Part shown: piece by piece, positions 26,255-36,003 of the stretch
How positions within the stretch are numbered: position 1 is the first letter of the stretch
How the letters are laid out: each line of letters opens with the position of its first letter
Assembly (NCBI GenBank): GCA_003104905.1
Contig: PQAS01000020.1
Coordinates: 1 to 51,712 of the forward strand
Length of the DNA: 51,712 bases
Reading direction: 5' to 3'
Source: Candidatus Methanoperedentaceae archaeon
GTDB taxonomy: Archaea; Halobacteriota; Methanosarcinia; Methanosarcinales; Methanoperedenaceae
The notes under the pieces: model-generated
What the model saw: only the letters and a program-made list of their open reading frames with translations
Told to the model about the DNA's origin: nothing
Databases searched by the model: none
Made by a program: the position numbers and the translations under genes

Positions 26255-28183
26255 ATGATAAACAATTCAATAAAAAATAATCCCTTTGAAGGAAAATTTG
26301 ACTCAAGTTTTTTCTGGTGCAGGAAATGCAATCTTCCCTTACTTGAGGAAATGTGCGCAATATGCAGGGAAAAAGGAATAAAGTTAAACCTATCCCCGCC
26401 GGGAGATGTTCGTTTTGCTTCACCGCATGAAAAGAAAATAATGGATGACCTTATCCTGGAATTTTTTGGCGAAAATCCCATAGCTGACAAACTTATCCTT
26501 TTAAATAAGATCCCGGGGGAAGATAAAACTGATGAAATAATCGTGGACGGGTTCCATTTCGGGATATTGAGATTTGATATGTCAGAACTTGCCTTCAAAC
26601 TTGACCTGATGGTGGAAGGGGCCTGCGCGCTTATTGATTCAGGTATCAATAAAAAGATCATTCGGATCTCGTCCGGGGGGCGGCATCTTAGCGGGAAGAA
26701 CATAGATGGAAATGAAGTAATAGAATGCTCTGATGATATTGTAAAAGGGGACACCGTACTTGTAACAGGCAAGAACCTGTGCGGTTTCGGGATAGCATAC
26801 AGGGACAGCAGCGAGCTTAAGTATCCCGGGCAATCATTAAAGATAAGGAAGATTGGATCAGGAAAAGTAACTTTACTGCCTGGAAAACCAGTAATTGAAG
26901 ATGTCATCCGCGCCAATGCACCCCACATGAAACAACTTGTGAAAGATGCGGTCAATACCATAAGGGGAATTGCCAACCAGGCGGACTTCCGGGATACTCC
27001 GGTCTATGTTTCGTTTTCGGGAGGAAAAGACAGTCTGGTCACGCTCGACCTGACGCGCAGCGCCGTGAAAAAGCCCATAAAGGTATTCTTTGCAAATACC
27101 GGTATCGAGTTCCCTGAGACCGTTGATTTTGCACGAAGGTTCTGCAGAGAAAACGATATTGAACTTATTGAGGTCAAGGTAAATGAAGCATTCTGGGAGA
27201 ATCTCCCCAGTTTCGGGCCCCCGGCAAAGGATTTCAGGTGGTGCTGCAAAGTCTGCAAACTTGCGCCGATCAATTCGGTTTTAGAAGAGTGCACCAGTAG
27301 AGGAAAAAAGTGCCTTACAATTGATGGAAAAAGGAGATTTGAATCCTTCACGCGCTCAAGGATCGCCCCAAAGGAGGAAAATCCGTTCATCCCGGGCCAG
27401 ATATCGGTATTTCCAATCCGCAACTGGCGCGCTATCGAAGTGTGGCTTTATATTTTTTACGGGAAACTTGAATATAATCCCCTGTACGACGAAGGTTTTG
27501 AACGTGTAGGATGCTGGTTATGCCCTGCTGAACTCAGCGCGGAATATTACAGGTTCAGCCAGCTGCATCCTCTGCTTTTTACGCGCTGGAATGAGTATCT
27601 TTTGAAATGGGGAAAAGAACACGGACTTGATGAAGCCTTCATCAAGCATGGATTCTGGCGCTGGAAAACTCTTCCTCCAAAGATGCTCCGGCTTGCAGAT
27701 GAACTTAAGATAAGTACAAAATCCCGGACTCCCGAAGAAGAATTTGGTATCACAGTAACAGGGGGGGTCTCACCATGCAGGACCGGAGGATATACCATGG
27801 AAGGAAAGATCACCGGGCTCTTATCCCGGGAAGTGCAAAATATTGCAAATATCCTTGGTGAAAACACTTTTTCAGAAGACCTTGGGGTGGTGCTAATCCA
27901 TACAAAAGGTGGAAATGTCAAGATATTTTCATCCGGGCACATTTCCGTTAATGCCCCGGGAAAAGAAGATGCAGGGTCTATTTTTGAAAACACAGCAAAG
28001 CAGTTGATTCGAGTGAAAAAGTGCACAAAATGCAGGGTGTGTTTGAAAGTCTGTCCGGTAAATGCCATTGTTCTTGAGCCTGATCTGAAAATCGGGAAAG
28101 TTTGCACGCGGTGCGGGAAATGCACTGAGTCATGCGTGGTTGTGAAATACTTTGACAGGATACTGCCGGATTTTAAGTATTAG
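26255..28183 (+). CDS. PAPS-reductase-like PP-loop protein fused to zinc ribbon, PUA-like domain and ferredoxin
   Basis: 642 aa. Order: N-terminal zinc ribbon (CRKC ... CAIC, residues ~23-43), a PUA-like RNA-binding region (~140-210), PP-loop domain with SGGKDS (~257), Cys pairs in RWCCKVCK (~330) and VGCWLCPAELS (~420), and a C-terminal 2[4Fe-4S] ferredoxin (C-x2-C-x2-C-x3-CP, then C-x2-CGKC-x3-C, ~590-635). It is called a phosphoadenosine phosphosulfate reductase family protein. However, the PUA-like and FeS parts suggest a tRNA- or cofactor-modifying enzyme more than sulfate assimilation. ATG 26255 has no clear SD. Confidence 0.85.
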   Translation: MINNSIKNNPFEGKFDSSFFWCRKCNLPLLEEMCAICREKGIKLNLSPPGDVRFASPHEKKIMDDLILEFFGENPIADKLILLNKIPGEDKTDEIIVDGFHFGILRFDMSELAFKLDLMVEGACALIDSGINKKIIRISSGGRHLSGKNIDGNEVIECSDDIVKGDTVLVTGKNLCGFGIAYRDSSELKYPGQSLKIRKIGSGKVTLLPGKPVIEDVIRANAPHMKQLVKDAVNTIRGIANQADFRDTPVYVSFSGGKDSLVTLDLTRSAVKKPIKVFFANTGIEFPETVDFARRFCRENDIELIEVKVNEAFWENLPSFGPPAKDFRWCCKVCKLAPINSVLEECTSRGKKCLTIDGKRRFESFTRSRIAPKEENPFIPGQISVFPIRNWRAIEVWLYIFYGKLEYNPLYDEGFERVGCWLCPAELSAEYYRFSQLHPLLFTRWNEYLLKWGKEHGLDEAFIKHGFWRWKTLPPKMLRLADELKISTKSRTPEEEFGITVTGGVSPCRTGGYTMEGKITGLLSREVQNIANILGENTFSEDLGVVLIHTKGGNVKIFSSGHISVNAPGKEDAGSIFENTAKQLIRVKKCTKCRVCLKVCPVNAIVLEPDLKIGKVCTRCGKCTESCVVVKYFDRILPDFKY

Positions 28184-28217
28184 AGTAACTAACACCTCTC
28201 TCATCAAGATCCTTCCA

Positions 28218-30053
28218 TCACGATCTATATTTTTTTAAATTGCCGATTTCTTTTTCATATTCCGCAATTTTTTTCTCATATTCGGCAATTATTTTCTTAA
28301 GTTCGATCATGCGCATTTCCCTTCCAACAAAGACCCTGTTGAAATGCTCAAGTTCTTCATTCTTCTTGTTCAACTCCGCTGTGCGCTCATTGATAAGTTC
28401 TTCTAGATGAACGCGGTGTTTTCTTAGTTCCTCTTCCGCCAGCTTGCGCTCGGTTATGTCGATAGTGTATCCTGCAAGATAACGCGGGTTACCATCAATA
28501 AAGATCGGGAACTTGGTTGTCGAATAGAATCGGCCATTGAGCTCTTCTTCAATAGTGTTTTGTTTTCCTTCTTTCATAATTCTCATATCATCTGCTACCA
28601 TGCTTTTGGCAAGCTCTGATGGAAATATGTCCTCCATGCTTTTGCCAAGCAATTCTTTTAATGGTTTCCCCAACCACGTTTCAAAGTTCTTACTCAGCCG
28701 TATTGCCCTGAAATTCTCATCTTTAAAGAAGACATAAATAGGGCTGTAATCCAATAAACATCTGAAGATTTCTTCGTTTTCCTGTAATGAGGCCAGGTTT
28801 TCCCTGAGTTTAACAGACATTTTGTTGAAGGCGTCAGTTAGTTCGCCTACTTCATCTTCACGTTTTATCTCCAACTTTTGGTCATAATCCCCCTGCGCCA
28901 TTGCTTTTGCGGACCGGGATAGATCTGAAATAGGGCGAGTTAGACGGCGGGCCAGGATGACTGAAACGATTATGGAAAGGAGTAACGAAAAGATTATGAG
29001 CACAATTGTGTTTCGGTTGTTGAGGGAGATTTGGGCCATAAAGTCCGACTCGGGAACAACTATCACGATCCTCCAATCCAATCCTCGTGAATCGACGTAT
29101 GGATTTACATTTATAAAATAGCGTTCTCCCTTGATATCAAACCTTGATTGGTAAGGGGTGGGTATTTTGCCGGGATCAGGGAACTTCTCCATGAGATATC
29201 GTGCTGCAGAAGCGATCAAAGGCTGAGAACTGGAAGATGCGTTTAATCTTTCGATCTTATCACCTTTAATGAGGTAAGGCTGTTCATGGGTGGAAGAGGC
29301 AACGATGAACCCATTTGCCTCCATGATGAATATCTGTCCGCGATTACTGATGTTTATGTTATTGAGATACTGATTTATCTGTAAAAGGGGAACGTCGTCG
29401 TAAAATACGCCCACAAGCTTCCCATCCTGTCCATAATATGGCGTCACAGCCGTCATAGCAAGCCAGGGTCCTGCCAGGGCTGGACTGATGGAAGTCCATG
29501 CTGGTTGTTTAGCCTTAACGGCGATTTGATACCAATCCCGGGTGCGAGCATCGTAGTTTTTCACTTCACTCAGTATTTTATCAGTTCGTTTCCCATCATC
29601 TCCAATAGCATAGCGGCGAAGGACTATGTTGGCTGGGGAAAGGTTAGCAATGACAATTATTTTTCCCACATCATTGGATCCGGCGATTTCACCTCTGTCA
29701 TTTCCAAAACCCATCGTTCCAAAACCCGGAAAAAGTTGTCCTCGATCCCATAAATATTGACCCAAATCATTCAGATCACTGCCATTTATTCGTCCGGACA
29801 GCATTGAATTCAGGTTTATCTCGTTGATCATGAAGGCTGTGCCCATGTAATTGTCCAGGTGCTGCTCAACAAGCATAGTAATTTCAGAAAAAAGGAGCAT
29901 CACCATATCATCCACTGCCTTCTGGCCATTTTCAAAAGCCAGATAGCCTGTGAGCCCGACAGTCGCAATAATGAGAATCAGGAATGGGATGGCCAAAGCA
30001 AGACTGAGCGGATGCTTTACCATAGATTCATTAGATCCTGGCTTATTATCCAA
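28218..30053 (-). CDS. Cache-HAMP-PAS sensor without an output domain
   Basis: 611 aa. Membrane helix (~17-38), extracellular double-Cache domain (~45-335), second helix (~345-365), HAMP (to ~420), PAS (~430-540), then a coiled coil ending in the heptads IAEYEKKIAEYEKEI. The segment FNRVFVGREMRMIELKK, common at the end of PAS-chain proteins, is present. No histidine-kinase, cyclase or methyl-accepting domain follows. It may signal by contact with a kinase encoded elsewhere or pair with the chemoreceptor next to it on the same strand. It is the last of this pair, 122 bases downstream of the chemoreceptor stop. Confidence 0.88.
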   Translation of the reverse strand: MDNKPGSNESMVKHPLSLALAIPFLILIIATVGLTGYLAFENGQKAVDDMVMLLFSEITMLVEQHLDNYMGTAFMINEINLNSMLSGRINGSDLNDLGQYLWDRGQLFPGFGTMGFGNDRGEIAGSNDVGKIIVIANLSPANIVLRRYAIGDDGKRTDKILSEVKNYDARTRDWYQIAVKAKQPAWTSISPALAGPWLAMTAVTPYYGQDGKLVGVFYDDVPLLQINQYLNNINISNRGQIFIMEANGFIVASSTHEQPYLIKGDKIERLNASSSSQPLIASAARYLMEKFPDPGKIPTPYQSRFDIKGERYFINVNPYVDSRGLDWRIVIVVPESDFMAQISLNNRNTIVLIIFSLLLSIIVSVILARRLTRPISDLSRSAKAMAQGDYDQKLEIKREDEVGELTDAFNKMSVKLRENLASLQENEEIFRCLLDYSPIYVFFKDENFRAIRLSKNFETWLGKPLKELLGKSMEDIFPSELAKSMVADDMRIMKEGKQNTIEEELNGRFYSTTKFPIFIDGNPRYLAGYTIDITERKLAEEELRKHRVHLEELINERTAELNKKNEELEHFNRVFVGREMRMIELKKIIAEYEKKIAEYEKEIGNLKKYRS

Positions 30054-30175
30054 ATTTATCTTATACCCCTATAGTTTCTCTTTTTATTTGCAGGCGCAAT
30101 TGTCTCTTTAATTTATTTAGTATTCCCCAAAATATTCATTATGATATTACAATCCTTACATCATAAATATTATCC

Positions 30176-32368
30176 TCAATTATTATCCCCGGTATTTTTC
30201 TTGAATGTTTCACAGTTCATGCAGTTGTGGATTTTCGCTCTGGCATCGCCCTGCTTTATACCGCCGCACCAGGTTCCTTCTATCAGCCAGCACCGGGTTT
30301 CTTTGGAATCGTATGCTGGGCACTTCTTTTGAACTTCGTTGCTGCATTTTTTAATATCCCAACAGCGAATAAAATCATCCGCAGATTTAGTCACAAAGCG
30401 TGATGAGGTCATTTGAAGTTCCTCTGACAGACTCGCAAGTTCCTTCGCAGTTGTCACGAGCTGCTCCATCGACGATGTGATTTCTTCAGTAGCGGATGAG
30501 GCTTCTTCTATACCAGCAGCAGATTCTTCGCTTATGGCTGAGACATCAGTAACCGAAGCTGAGATTTTTTCTACTGATGCTGACTGTTCTTGTGCTGAAG
30601 CCGCAATCTCCTGTATCATACTGGCAACTTCTCGGGCGGCAGTGACAATATGATTAATCGATGTTGTTGCATTTTCAATAGTTACAGATCCTTCGCTTAC
30701 AGTCTTCGTGCCATTTTCCATGCTGTCAACGGCTTTCTTTGTTTCCAGCTGGATCTCTTTTATTATCAGAGTTATCTGGTTCGCTGCAGTTCTTGACTCC
30801 TCCGCGAGTTTTCGGACTTCATCAGCCACAACCGCAAATCCTTTTCCATGCTCCCCGGCCCTTGCCGCTTCAATGGCTGCATTAAGAGCAAGCAGGTTTG
30901 TCTGGTCTGCGATATTAGTTATCACTTCTATGATTTCACCTATCTTCTGGGATTTACCTTCAAGCTCCTTTATTACAATAGAAGAGCCGCCAACACTTGT
31001 CTTTATTTCAGTCATCTTCTGTGCAATATTATTGGAAATCCTCCCTACTTCCTGGGCGGTATTATTGGCTTCATCAGCTTTCATCGCTGCTTTCTGGGAA
31101 CTTGCCGCGATTTGCTGCACGGTATGGTTCATATCCTGCATAGTTTCTGCAATCCCTGTCATATCCGTAGCCTGCTGGCTTACACCTTTAGCTATCTCCT
31201 GTGTTGTGTTGGCCACCTGGTCTGTGGAAGCTTTCATTTGCATGCTTGAATCTGAAAGGGTCTGGGATGTCTTTGCAACTTTCATTGCAGTTTTTTGTAC
31301 ATTTTCAATAATGTTCTTCAAGTTCTCTGTCATGTCCTGGATAGCCGTGGAGAGCTGCCCCACCTCATCCCCGTGGCCGCTATGCACCTGCACGGTAAGG
31401 TCGCCCCGGGCGACTTTTTTTGATGCCTTGAGCATATCATCCACAGGCATTGTTATGGAACGGGATATGTAGATACCTGCGCCAAGAGCCATTGCAGTTG
31501 CAATGATCGCCAGAATAATAACTGTCATCTTCGAGGTCCTGTTGGAAGTATTCATTGCCTCCATTTGAGTGTCCATGTCAGCCTTAGAAGCTGTTACTAT
31601 ATCGGCAAGAAGGATATCAATTTGGCGTGCATTGCCTACGAGTTCCTCTTGTTTCCTGTCTCTTTGAACGGAAATACTTACAAATTTATCAAACGTGGCT
31701 ATGTAAAGATCAAGTTTTGAGTTGACCTTTGTTTTTTCATAATCAGTTGAGGCAGATATACTCTTTTTCGCCTTATCGATCGCATCATGCACTTTTATCT
31801 GGTAGGCTACATCCTTTCGGATCACATAGTTTTTTTCATGTCTTCTTGCTTCAAGTAATGATGCAAGCGCATCAGTGTTGCTGACATTTTTTATTTCCGC
31901 CTCTGCATCTCGTGCCTGGTTTATTAAATCCCCGTTTAAACCTTCCATCTCTAACAAACCAATCTGTTTTTGCAGATCGACGATTTCAATGAACGTATTT
32001 TCATAGCCATTGATCAGATTTAAAATATTACTGGCATTTTCTTTTTCTTTCAGGCCAATATCCAGTTTCGAGATATCAACAATATCATTTTTAATCACAT
32101 TGACTGAAGACTTCACCTTATCCACATACGCAAGGTCATTTAGCATCAGGAAATTCATCTCGTCACGTCTTGTTTGAAGAAGATTGATGTTTATATCATC
32201 TGCTTTTTTTCCAAGGGTCACCTCATTATCAAACAGACTTTTTGTTCCTGTTTCCACTGAACTTAATTTTATCACACTCAATGCGGCGACTATGATTAGA
32301 AGTACAATTATGATTCCGAAACCGCCCATAAGCTTTCTGCTTAAAGAAATATTTTTAAGATTGATCAT
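30176..32368 (-). CDS. Methyl-accepting chemotaxis protein with C-terminal two-CW domain
   Basis: 730 aa. First membrane helix (~10-30), a long helical sensor domain with a HBM-like look (~35-275), second helix (~280-300), HAMP, and a full MCP signalling domain with the hairpin tip [21 protein letters not shown]. The last ~60 residues are cysteine-rich (CWDIKKC ... CPAY ... [11 protein letters not shown] ... CMNC), the two-CW type seen in redox or metal-binding signal proteins. ATG 32368 is preferred over TTG 32389 because of the GATGAAAC context. No CheA/CheW gene is nearby. Confidence 0.92.
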   Translation of the reverse strand: MINLKNISLSRKLMGGFGIIIVLLIIVAALSVIKLSSVETGTKSLFDNEVTLGKKADDININLLQTRRDEMNFLMLNDLAYVDKVKSSVNVIKNDIVDISKLDIGLKEKENASNILNLINGYENTFIEIVDLQKQIGLLEMEGLNGDLINQARDAEAEIKNVSNTDALASLLEARRHEKNYVIRKDVAYQIKVHDAIDKAKKSISASTDYEKTKVNSKLDLYIATFDKFVSISVQRDRKQEELVGNARQIDILLADIVTASKADMDTQMEAMNTSNRTSKMTVIILAIIATAMALGAGIYISRSITMPVDDMLKASKKVARGDLTVQVHSGHGDEVGQLSTAIQDMTENLKNIIENVQKTAMKVAKTSQTLSDSSMQMKASTDQVANTTQEIAKGVSQQATDMTGIAETMQDMNHTVQQIAASSQKAAMKADEANNTAQEVGRISNNIAQKMTEIKTSVGGSSIVIKELEGKSQKIGEIIEVITNIADQTNLLALNAAIEAARAGEHGKGFAVVADEVRKLAEESRTAANQITLIIKEIQLETKKAVDSMENGTKTVSEGSVTIENATTSINHIVTAAREVASMIQEIAASAQEQSASVEKISASVTDVSAISEESAAGIEEASSATEEITSSMEQLVTTAKELASLSEELQMTSSRFVTKSADDFIRCWDIKKCSNEVQKKCPAYDSKETRCWLIEGTWCGGIKQGDARAKIHNCMNCETFKKNTGDNN

Positions 32369-32487
32369 GGTTTCATCTTTATTTTTCAATATTGATAATC
32401 TGAATATTACTTCAATATAAGCAGAATTGTGAAAAAAGTGTGAAGAAAGGCCAATCGGATTGTGCGGATAACACGGATTCGCACTTA

Positions 32488-32628
32488 TTAATATTTTTTT
32501 TTAATCAATCCGGCAAGAATTCCGCCGGCTAACACTTCAAAATATGGTACAATGAACCAATAGGAATAATCAGAAATAACATTGAGGTCGTTTTGCCTGT
32601 CGCCTGATAAGAAATTACGATTACAGAC
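32488..32628 (-). pseudogene. Possible remnant of a small membrane protein
   Basis: In the same frame as the PHP gene and directly after its stop, 46 sense codons run to a new stop. They end in SYWFIVPYFEVLAGGIL, then AGLIKKKY, which looks like a real C-terminal membrane helix with a positive end. There is no ATG before the helix, and no TTG or GTG in a useful place. It could be a decayed gene or chance. The rest of the 260-base gap to the chemoreceptor shows nothing else. Confidence 0.25.
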
Positions 32629-33273
32629 TTAGAGATTTCCTATCAACTTCATCGGATTCGTAACTGTCGCCTTTCTTGCTCCTTTCTCATCAAGACCCGC
32701 TCCCATAGCTATCTTAAATGCTGTCTCATCATTTATCAGGTCATACGGGGAATGTGAATCCGTATCAACGATAAGGTCCGCGCCAGCTTCATTCGCGATC
32801 CTTGCCACATGGCCATTCGTCCTGTTGTGGCCGTTTCGGGATGTAATCTCAAGACAAATACCGTTTTCCTCTGCAGTCAGGGCATCTTCAAGAGTAATAA
32901 AACCCGGATGTGCGAGGATATCAATATCAAGACTGACAGCAGAATGATTTGTTCCCTGCGGGACAGGCTCAACAGATGTTTCCCCATGAACTACTATGAC
33001 CTCAGCGCCCAGCTTCCTGGCCATCTTGACCAGCAATGGCATTTTTGCAGGAGGGACATGGGTTATTTCAACCCCTGAAAATATCCTGATGTCATAATCA
33101 TCTTCAAGGCTCTTTACATTGCAAACGCATGAAAGAATATGCTCTATGTTCGTATAATCCACATGATCCGTTACTGCTATTGCCTTATATCCAAGTACAA
33201 CGGCGCGGCGCACAAGTTCACTCGGTATGAGCTCCCCATCACTGAAGGAGGAATGTGTATGGAGGTCTATCAT
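32629..33273 (-). CDS. PHP-domain metal-dependent phosphoesterase
   Basis: 214 aa. The motif HTHSSFSDGE at the start, VTDHVD, EITHVPP, VVHGE, ILAHPGF and VDTDSHSP supply the PHP metal ligands. It resembles archaeal histidinol-phosphatase-like PHP proteins; the substrate is unproven. The ATG overlaps the SRP19 stop by four bases, so the two are cotranscribed. Confidence 0.9.
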   Translation of the reverse strand: MIDLHTHSSFSDGELIPSELVRRAVVLGYKAIAVTDHVDYTNIEHILSCVCNVKSLEDDYDIRIFSGVEITHVPPAKMPLLVKMARKLGAEVIVVHGETSVEPVPQGTNHSAVSLDIDILAHPGFITLEDALTAEENGICLEITSRNGHNRTNGHVARIANEAGADLIVDTDSHSPYDLINDETAFKIAMGAGLDEKGARKATVTNPMKLIGNL

Positions 33274-33563
33274 TTTTGTCCTCGTGTCTTGCTTATATGT
33301 GCAGCAATTTGTTTTGCCATGACTGATTTTGGTCCTTTCTTATCTATAAGCACTCTTCCGCTTATGATCCACCATGATTTTGGGTGGGCCTTATCAGATT
33401 CAACAACAGGAGCAAGATTCAATTCGAGGGCCGCTTTTTCGATCTCTCTTAAGACGGGGGATCTTATTGAATCTTTCATGGAAAGAATCCGTCCTTCTCC
33501 CCTGGATTTCGTGGCATCAAGATATACAGGCCAGATGACTTGCTTGGTTTTATCTTTTAACAT
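33270..33563 (-). CDS. srp19: Signal recognition particle 19 kDa protein
   Basis: 97 aa, the usual archaeal SRP19 size. The motif VIWPVYLDATKSRGEGR at the N-terminus and the central HPKSWWIISGRVLID stretch are diagnostic. It binds SRP RNA helices 6 and 8 and enables SRP54 binding. It is the first gene of a two-gene operon with the PHP protein. Confidence 0.95.
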   Translation of the reverse strand: MLKDKTKQVIWPVYLDATKSRGEGRILSMKDSIRSPVLREIEKAALELNLAPVVESDKAHPKSWWIISGRVLIDKKGPKSVMAKQIAAHISKTRGQK

Positions 33564-33609
33564 TATATACCTTTTATCTTTTTAAAAAGTAATAATACTT
33601 TTCCAATGA

Positions 33610-34620
33610 TCAGGACACAGCTTTTATGGTTAAAAATACTATTGCTGAAATCAATGCGGTCATTGGAATGGTTAGAATCCAGGCACCCACGATCTTTCGC
33701 GCAATCCCCCATCTCACAGCTGAAAGCTTATCGGTTGCCCCTACTCCCATTATGGATGAAGATATCACATGCGTGGTACTGACTGGAATTCCGAATGCTG
33801 CCATGCTTGCAAGCACTATTCCCCCTGAGGTCTCAGCGCAGAATCCCTGGTAAGGTCTTAGCTTTGTGATCTTTTGTGCCATTGTTTTTACGATCCTCCA
33901 TCCACCGAGGAATGTGCCAAGAGAAATGGAAATGTGGGCTGCAAGTATTACCCATAAGGGCACATTGAAAGTCTCAAGAGAACCATACGCTACAAGAAGG
34001 ACAGTGATTATGCCCATAGTTTTTTGTGCATCGTTAGTGCCGTGCGTTACCGAATAAAAAAAAGCTGAAAAGAGTTGAAGTCGCTTGAAATATATATTGA
34101 TCTTCGAAGGAGCGACCCTGTAAAATATCCTGATGACTATTGTAGTCAGGATGAAAGCAGCGACCAAACCGATAATCGGTGATATTACCATGAATGCAAC
34201 CACCTTTTCGATTCCTGCCGGATTGATGGAAGTTGTTCCGATAGCCACCAATCCTGCGCCAGTAAGACCGCCTACCAGCGCATGGCTGCTTGAAGTGGGA
34301 AGCCCGAAATACCAGGTAATAAGGTCCCATACTATAGCTCCGACAAGGGCTGCAAATATCATCATGACAAGGATCTCTTTGTCCTGGACAAGTTCGATCT
34401 TTATTATCCCTTTGCCTATGGTAGCTGCTATGGCTGTTGAAAAGAAAAGAGGCCCTATGAGGTTTCCCACGGCGGCCATTCCAACTGCTCTTATCGGTGA
34501 CAATACCTTGGTGGCGACAACTGTTGATATTGCATTTGCCGAATCATGGAAACCATTTATGAAATCAAAGAACAAACCCAGCACTATGGTAAATATTATG
34601 AATTCCTGTAAAAATAGCAA
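33610..34620 (-). CDS. pit: PiT-family inorganic phosphate transporter
   Basis: 336 aa, about ten helices. The two PiT signatures are present: GFHDSANAIST near the N-terminus and VTHGTNDAQKTMG in the second half. It carries metal-phosphate or phosphate driven by H+ or Na+. It starts 11 bases after the stop of the DUF47 gene, its usual partner in bacteria and archaea. This unit gives low-affinity uptake next to the high-affinity Pst system. Confidence 0.95.
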   Translation of the reverse strand: MLFLQEFIIFTIVLGLFFDFINGFHDSANAISTVVATKVLSPIRAVGMAAVGNLIGPLFFSTAIAATIGKGIIKIELVQDKEILVMMIFAALVGAIVWDLITWYFGLPTSSSHALVGGLTGAGLVAIGTTSINPAGIEKVVAFMVISPIIGLVAAFILTTIVIRIFYRVAPSKINIYFKRLQLFSAFFYSVTHGTNDAQKTMGIITVLLVAYGSLETFNVPLWVILAAHISISLGTFLGGWRIVKTMAQKITKLRPYQGFCAETSGGIVLASMAAFGIPVSTTHVISSSIMGVGATDKLSAVRWGIARKIVGAWILTIPMTALISAIVFLTIKAVS

Positions 34621-34631
34621 AATACCACCTT

Positions 34632-35261
34632 TTAACTATTCTTAACTACTATGTCACTTATAACGTTCGCAGCATCCTCACATTTGTCAGTCGCAAATTC
34701 AAGCCGTTCATATATCTCTTTTAATTTCATTATCTCAACTGCGTCTTTTTGCTTAAAAAGCTGGGCTACCGAGGATTTATAAATATCATCTGCGACATTT
34801 TCAAGCCTGTTTACTTCGATACACCTCTTTTCTATATCTTTGGGATTCTTGATATTTCGAAGCCCGCAGATGGCAAGATTTAATTCAGCTGTTTGCTTCA
34901 GGACAACTTCGCCCAATTTTATCATGTTCTCTTCCGGTTTTTTTATCTCATAAAGGACAAGGCGAGTAGCCGTGCCATCTATATAATCAAGCACATCATC
35001 AAAAGCCGAAGCAAGCGCCGATATATCTTCATGATCGATAGGAGTTATGAATGTTTTATTCAGTTCCTCAAAGATCTCATGGACAAAATCATCCCCCTGG
35101 TGCTCAATATCTTTTATTTTTTGCTGTTTTTCCTTGATATTTTCATAATTATTAAGCATCTCAAGAAATGCTTTCGAGCCATCCAGAACATTATTTGATT
35201 CGTTCTCAAGCATGCTAAAAAAGTGTTTATCCTGCGGGATTAGCCATTCTTTAAGTCCCAT
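34632..35261 (-). CDS. DUF47 (PhoU-like) regulator of PiT
   Basis: 209 aa, wholly helical, starting MGLKEWLIPQDKHFF with the family motif HQGDDFVHEIF. It is TIGR00153/DUF47, a PhoU relative that accompanies PiT transporters. ATG 35261 follows an AGGAG SD by seven bases; the TTG at 35267 is less likely. Its operon with pit is compact. There is no palindromic Pho box upstream, unlike the high-affinity genes. Confidence 0.93.
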   Translation of the reverse strand: MGLKEWLIPQDKHFFSMLENESNNVLDGSKAFLEMLNNYENIKEKQQKIKDIEHQGDDFVHEIFEELNKTFITPIDHEDISALASAFDDVLDYIDGTATRLVLYEIKKPEENMIKLGEVVLKQTAELNLAICGLRNIKNPKDIEKRCIEVNRLENVADDIYKSSVAQLFKQKDAVEIMKLKEIYERLEFATDKCEDAANVISDIVVKNS

Positions 35262-35348
35262 AATCAAACTCCTATATTAGTTTCGTTTTGTTAATCCTTA
35301 ATCTTATTGTTTTCTATTTTGTTCACACTGCCAAAATTTTATTATATT

Positions 35349-36002
35349 CTAGTTCAACTCCACCCTCTCACCTGTTACCATGAAGACAACATTTTCAGAG
35401 AGGTTAGTTATGTGATCTCCTATCCTTTCAAGATACCTTGCTACAAAAGTAAGATGCTGTGCGCCCGTTATCTTTTTTGGATCCTCGATCATATAAGAGA
35501 TCAGTTCTCTTCTTACCTGGTCAAAGAGCATATCGATCTCATCATCCCTTTTTGCAACAGCCTTTGCCAGCTCAATATCCTTATTTTCAAAGGCATTCAT
35601 TAAATTTTTGAGCATATCCTGGCATATATCTGACATTCGTGGTATATCTACAAGGGGCTTTATGGGCGGTGAACCGGCCGTAATTTTTGTGATAACCGCA
35701 ATTTCAAGGGCAAGGTCTCCCATTCTCTCAAGATCAATGGACATTTTCAATACGGATATAATGAGCCTCAAGTCCCTTGCCATAGGCTGCTGCAGCGCAA
35801 GAAGACGCATGCAGTTATCCTCTATACTGTAATCCAGAGCATCAATATCATGATCCATTTCTATGACCTTTTGAGCCAATCCGGCATCGCGATTCTTAAG
35901 GGATAGCACCGAATCTCCTATTGCCGTACCTACAAGGCTTCCCATGCTGACTATTTCTTCCTTCAACTTGTGAAGATCTTTGTGATATAACTCTCGAACC
36001 AT
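35349..36002 (-). CDS. phoU: Phosphate transport regulator PhoU
   Basis: 217 aa, two PhoU helical-bundle repeats with the metal-binding motifs (D-x2-E-R-x-G-D-L near the middle, and LERIGDHITNLSE near the C-terminus). PhoU restrains Pst transport and signalling. ATG 36002 is chosen because GGAAGGTTT, the last codons of pstB, serves as SD; TTG 36011 would overlap pstB by eight bases. It is the last gene of pstS-C-A-B-phoU. Confidence 0.95.
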   Translation of the reverse strand: MVRELYHKDLHKLKEEIVSMGSLVGTAIGDSVLSLKNRDAGLAQKVIEMDHDIDALDYSIEDNCMRLLALQQPMARDLRLIISVLKMSIDLERMGDLALEIAVITKITAGSPPIKPLVDIPRMSDICQDMLKNLMNAFENKDIELAKAVAKRDDEIDMLFDQVRRELISYMIEDPKKITGAQHLTFVARYLERIGDHITNLSENVVFMVTGERVELN

Positions 36003-36003
36003 A

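Noticed and set aside
26161-26976. 271-codon minus-strand frame
   Set aside because: Antisense to the PAPS-reductase-like gene; Ser/Pro/Ile-rich shadow without motif.
30708-31472. 254-codon plus-strand frame in the chemoreceptor region
   Set aside because: Mirror of the helical MCP domain, producing a false hydrophobic protein.
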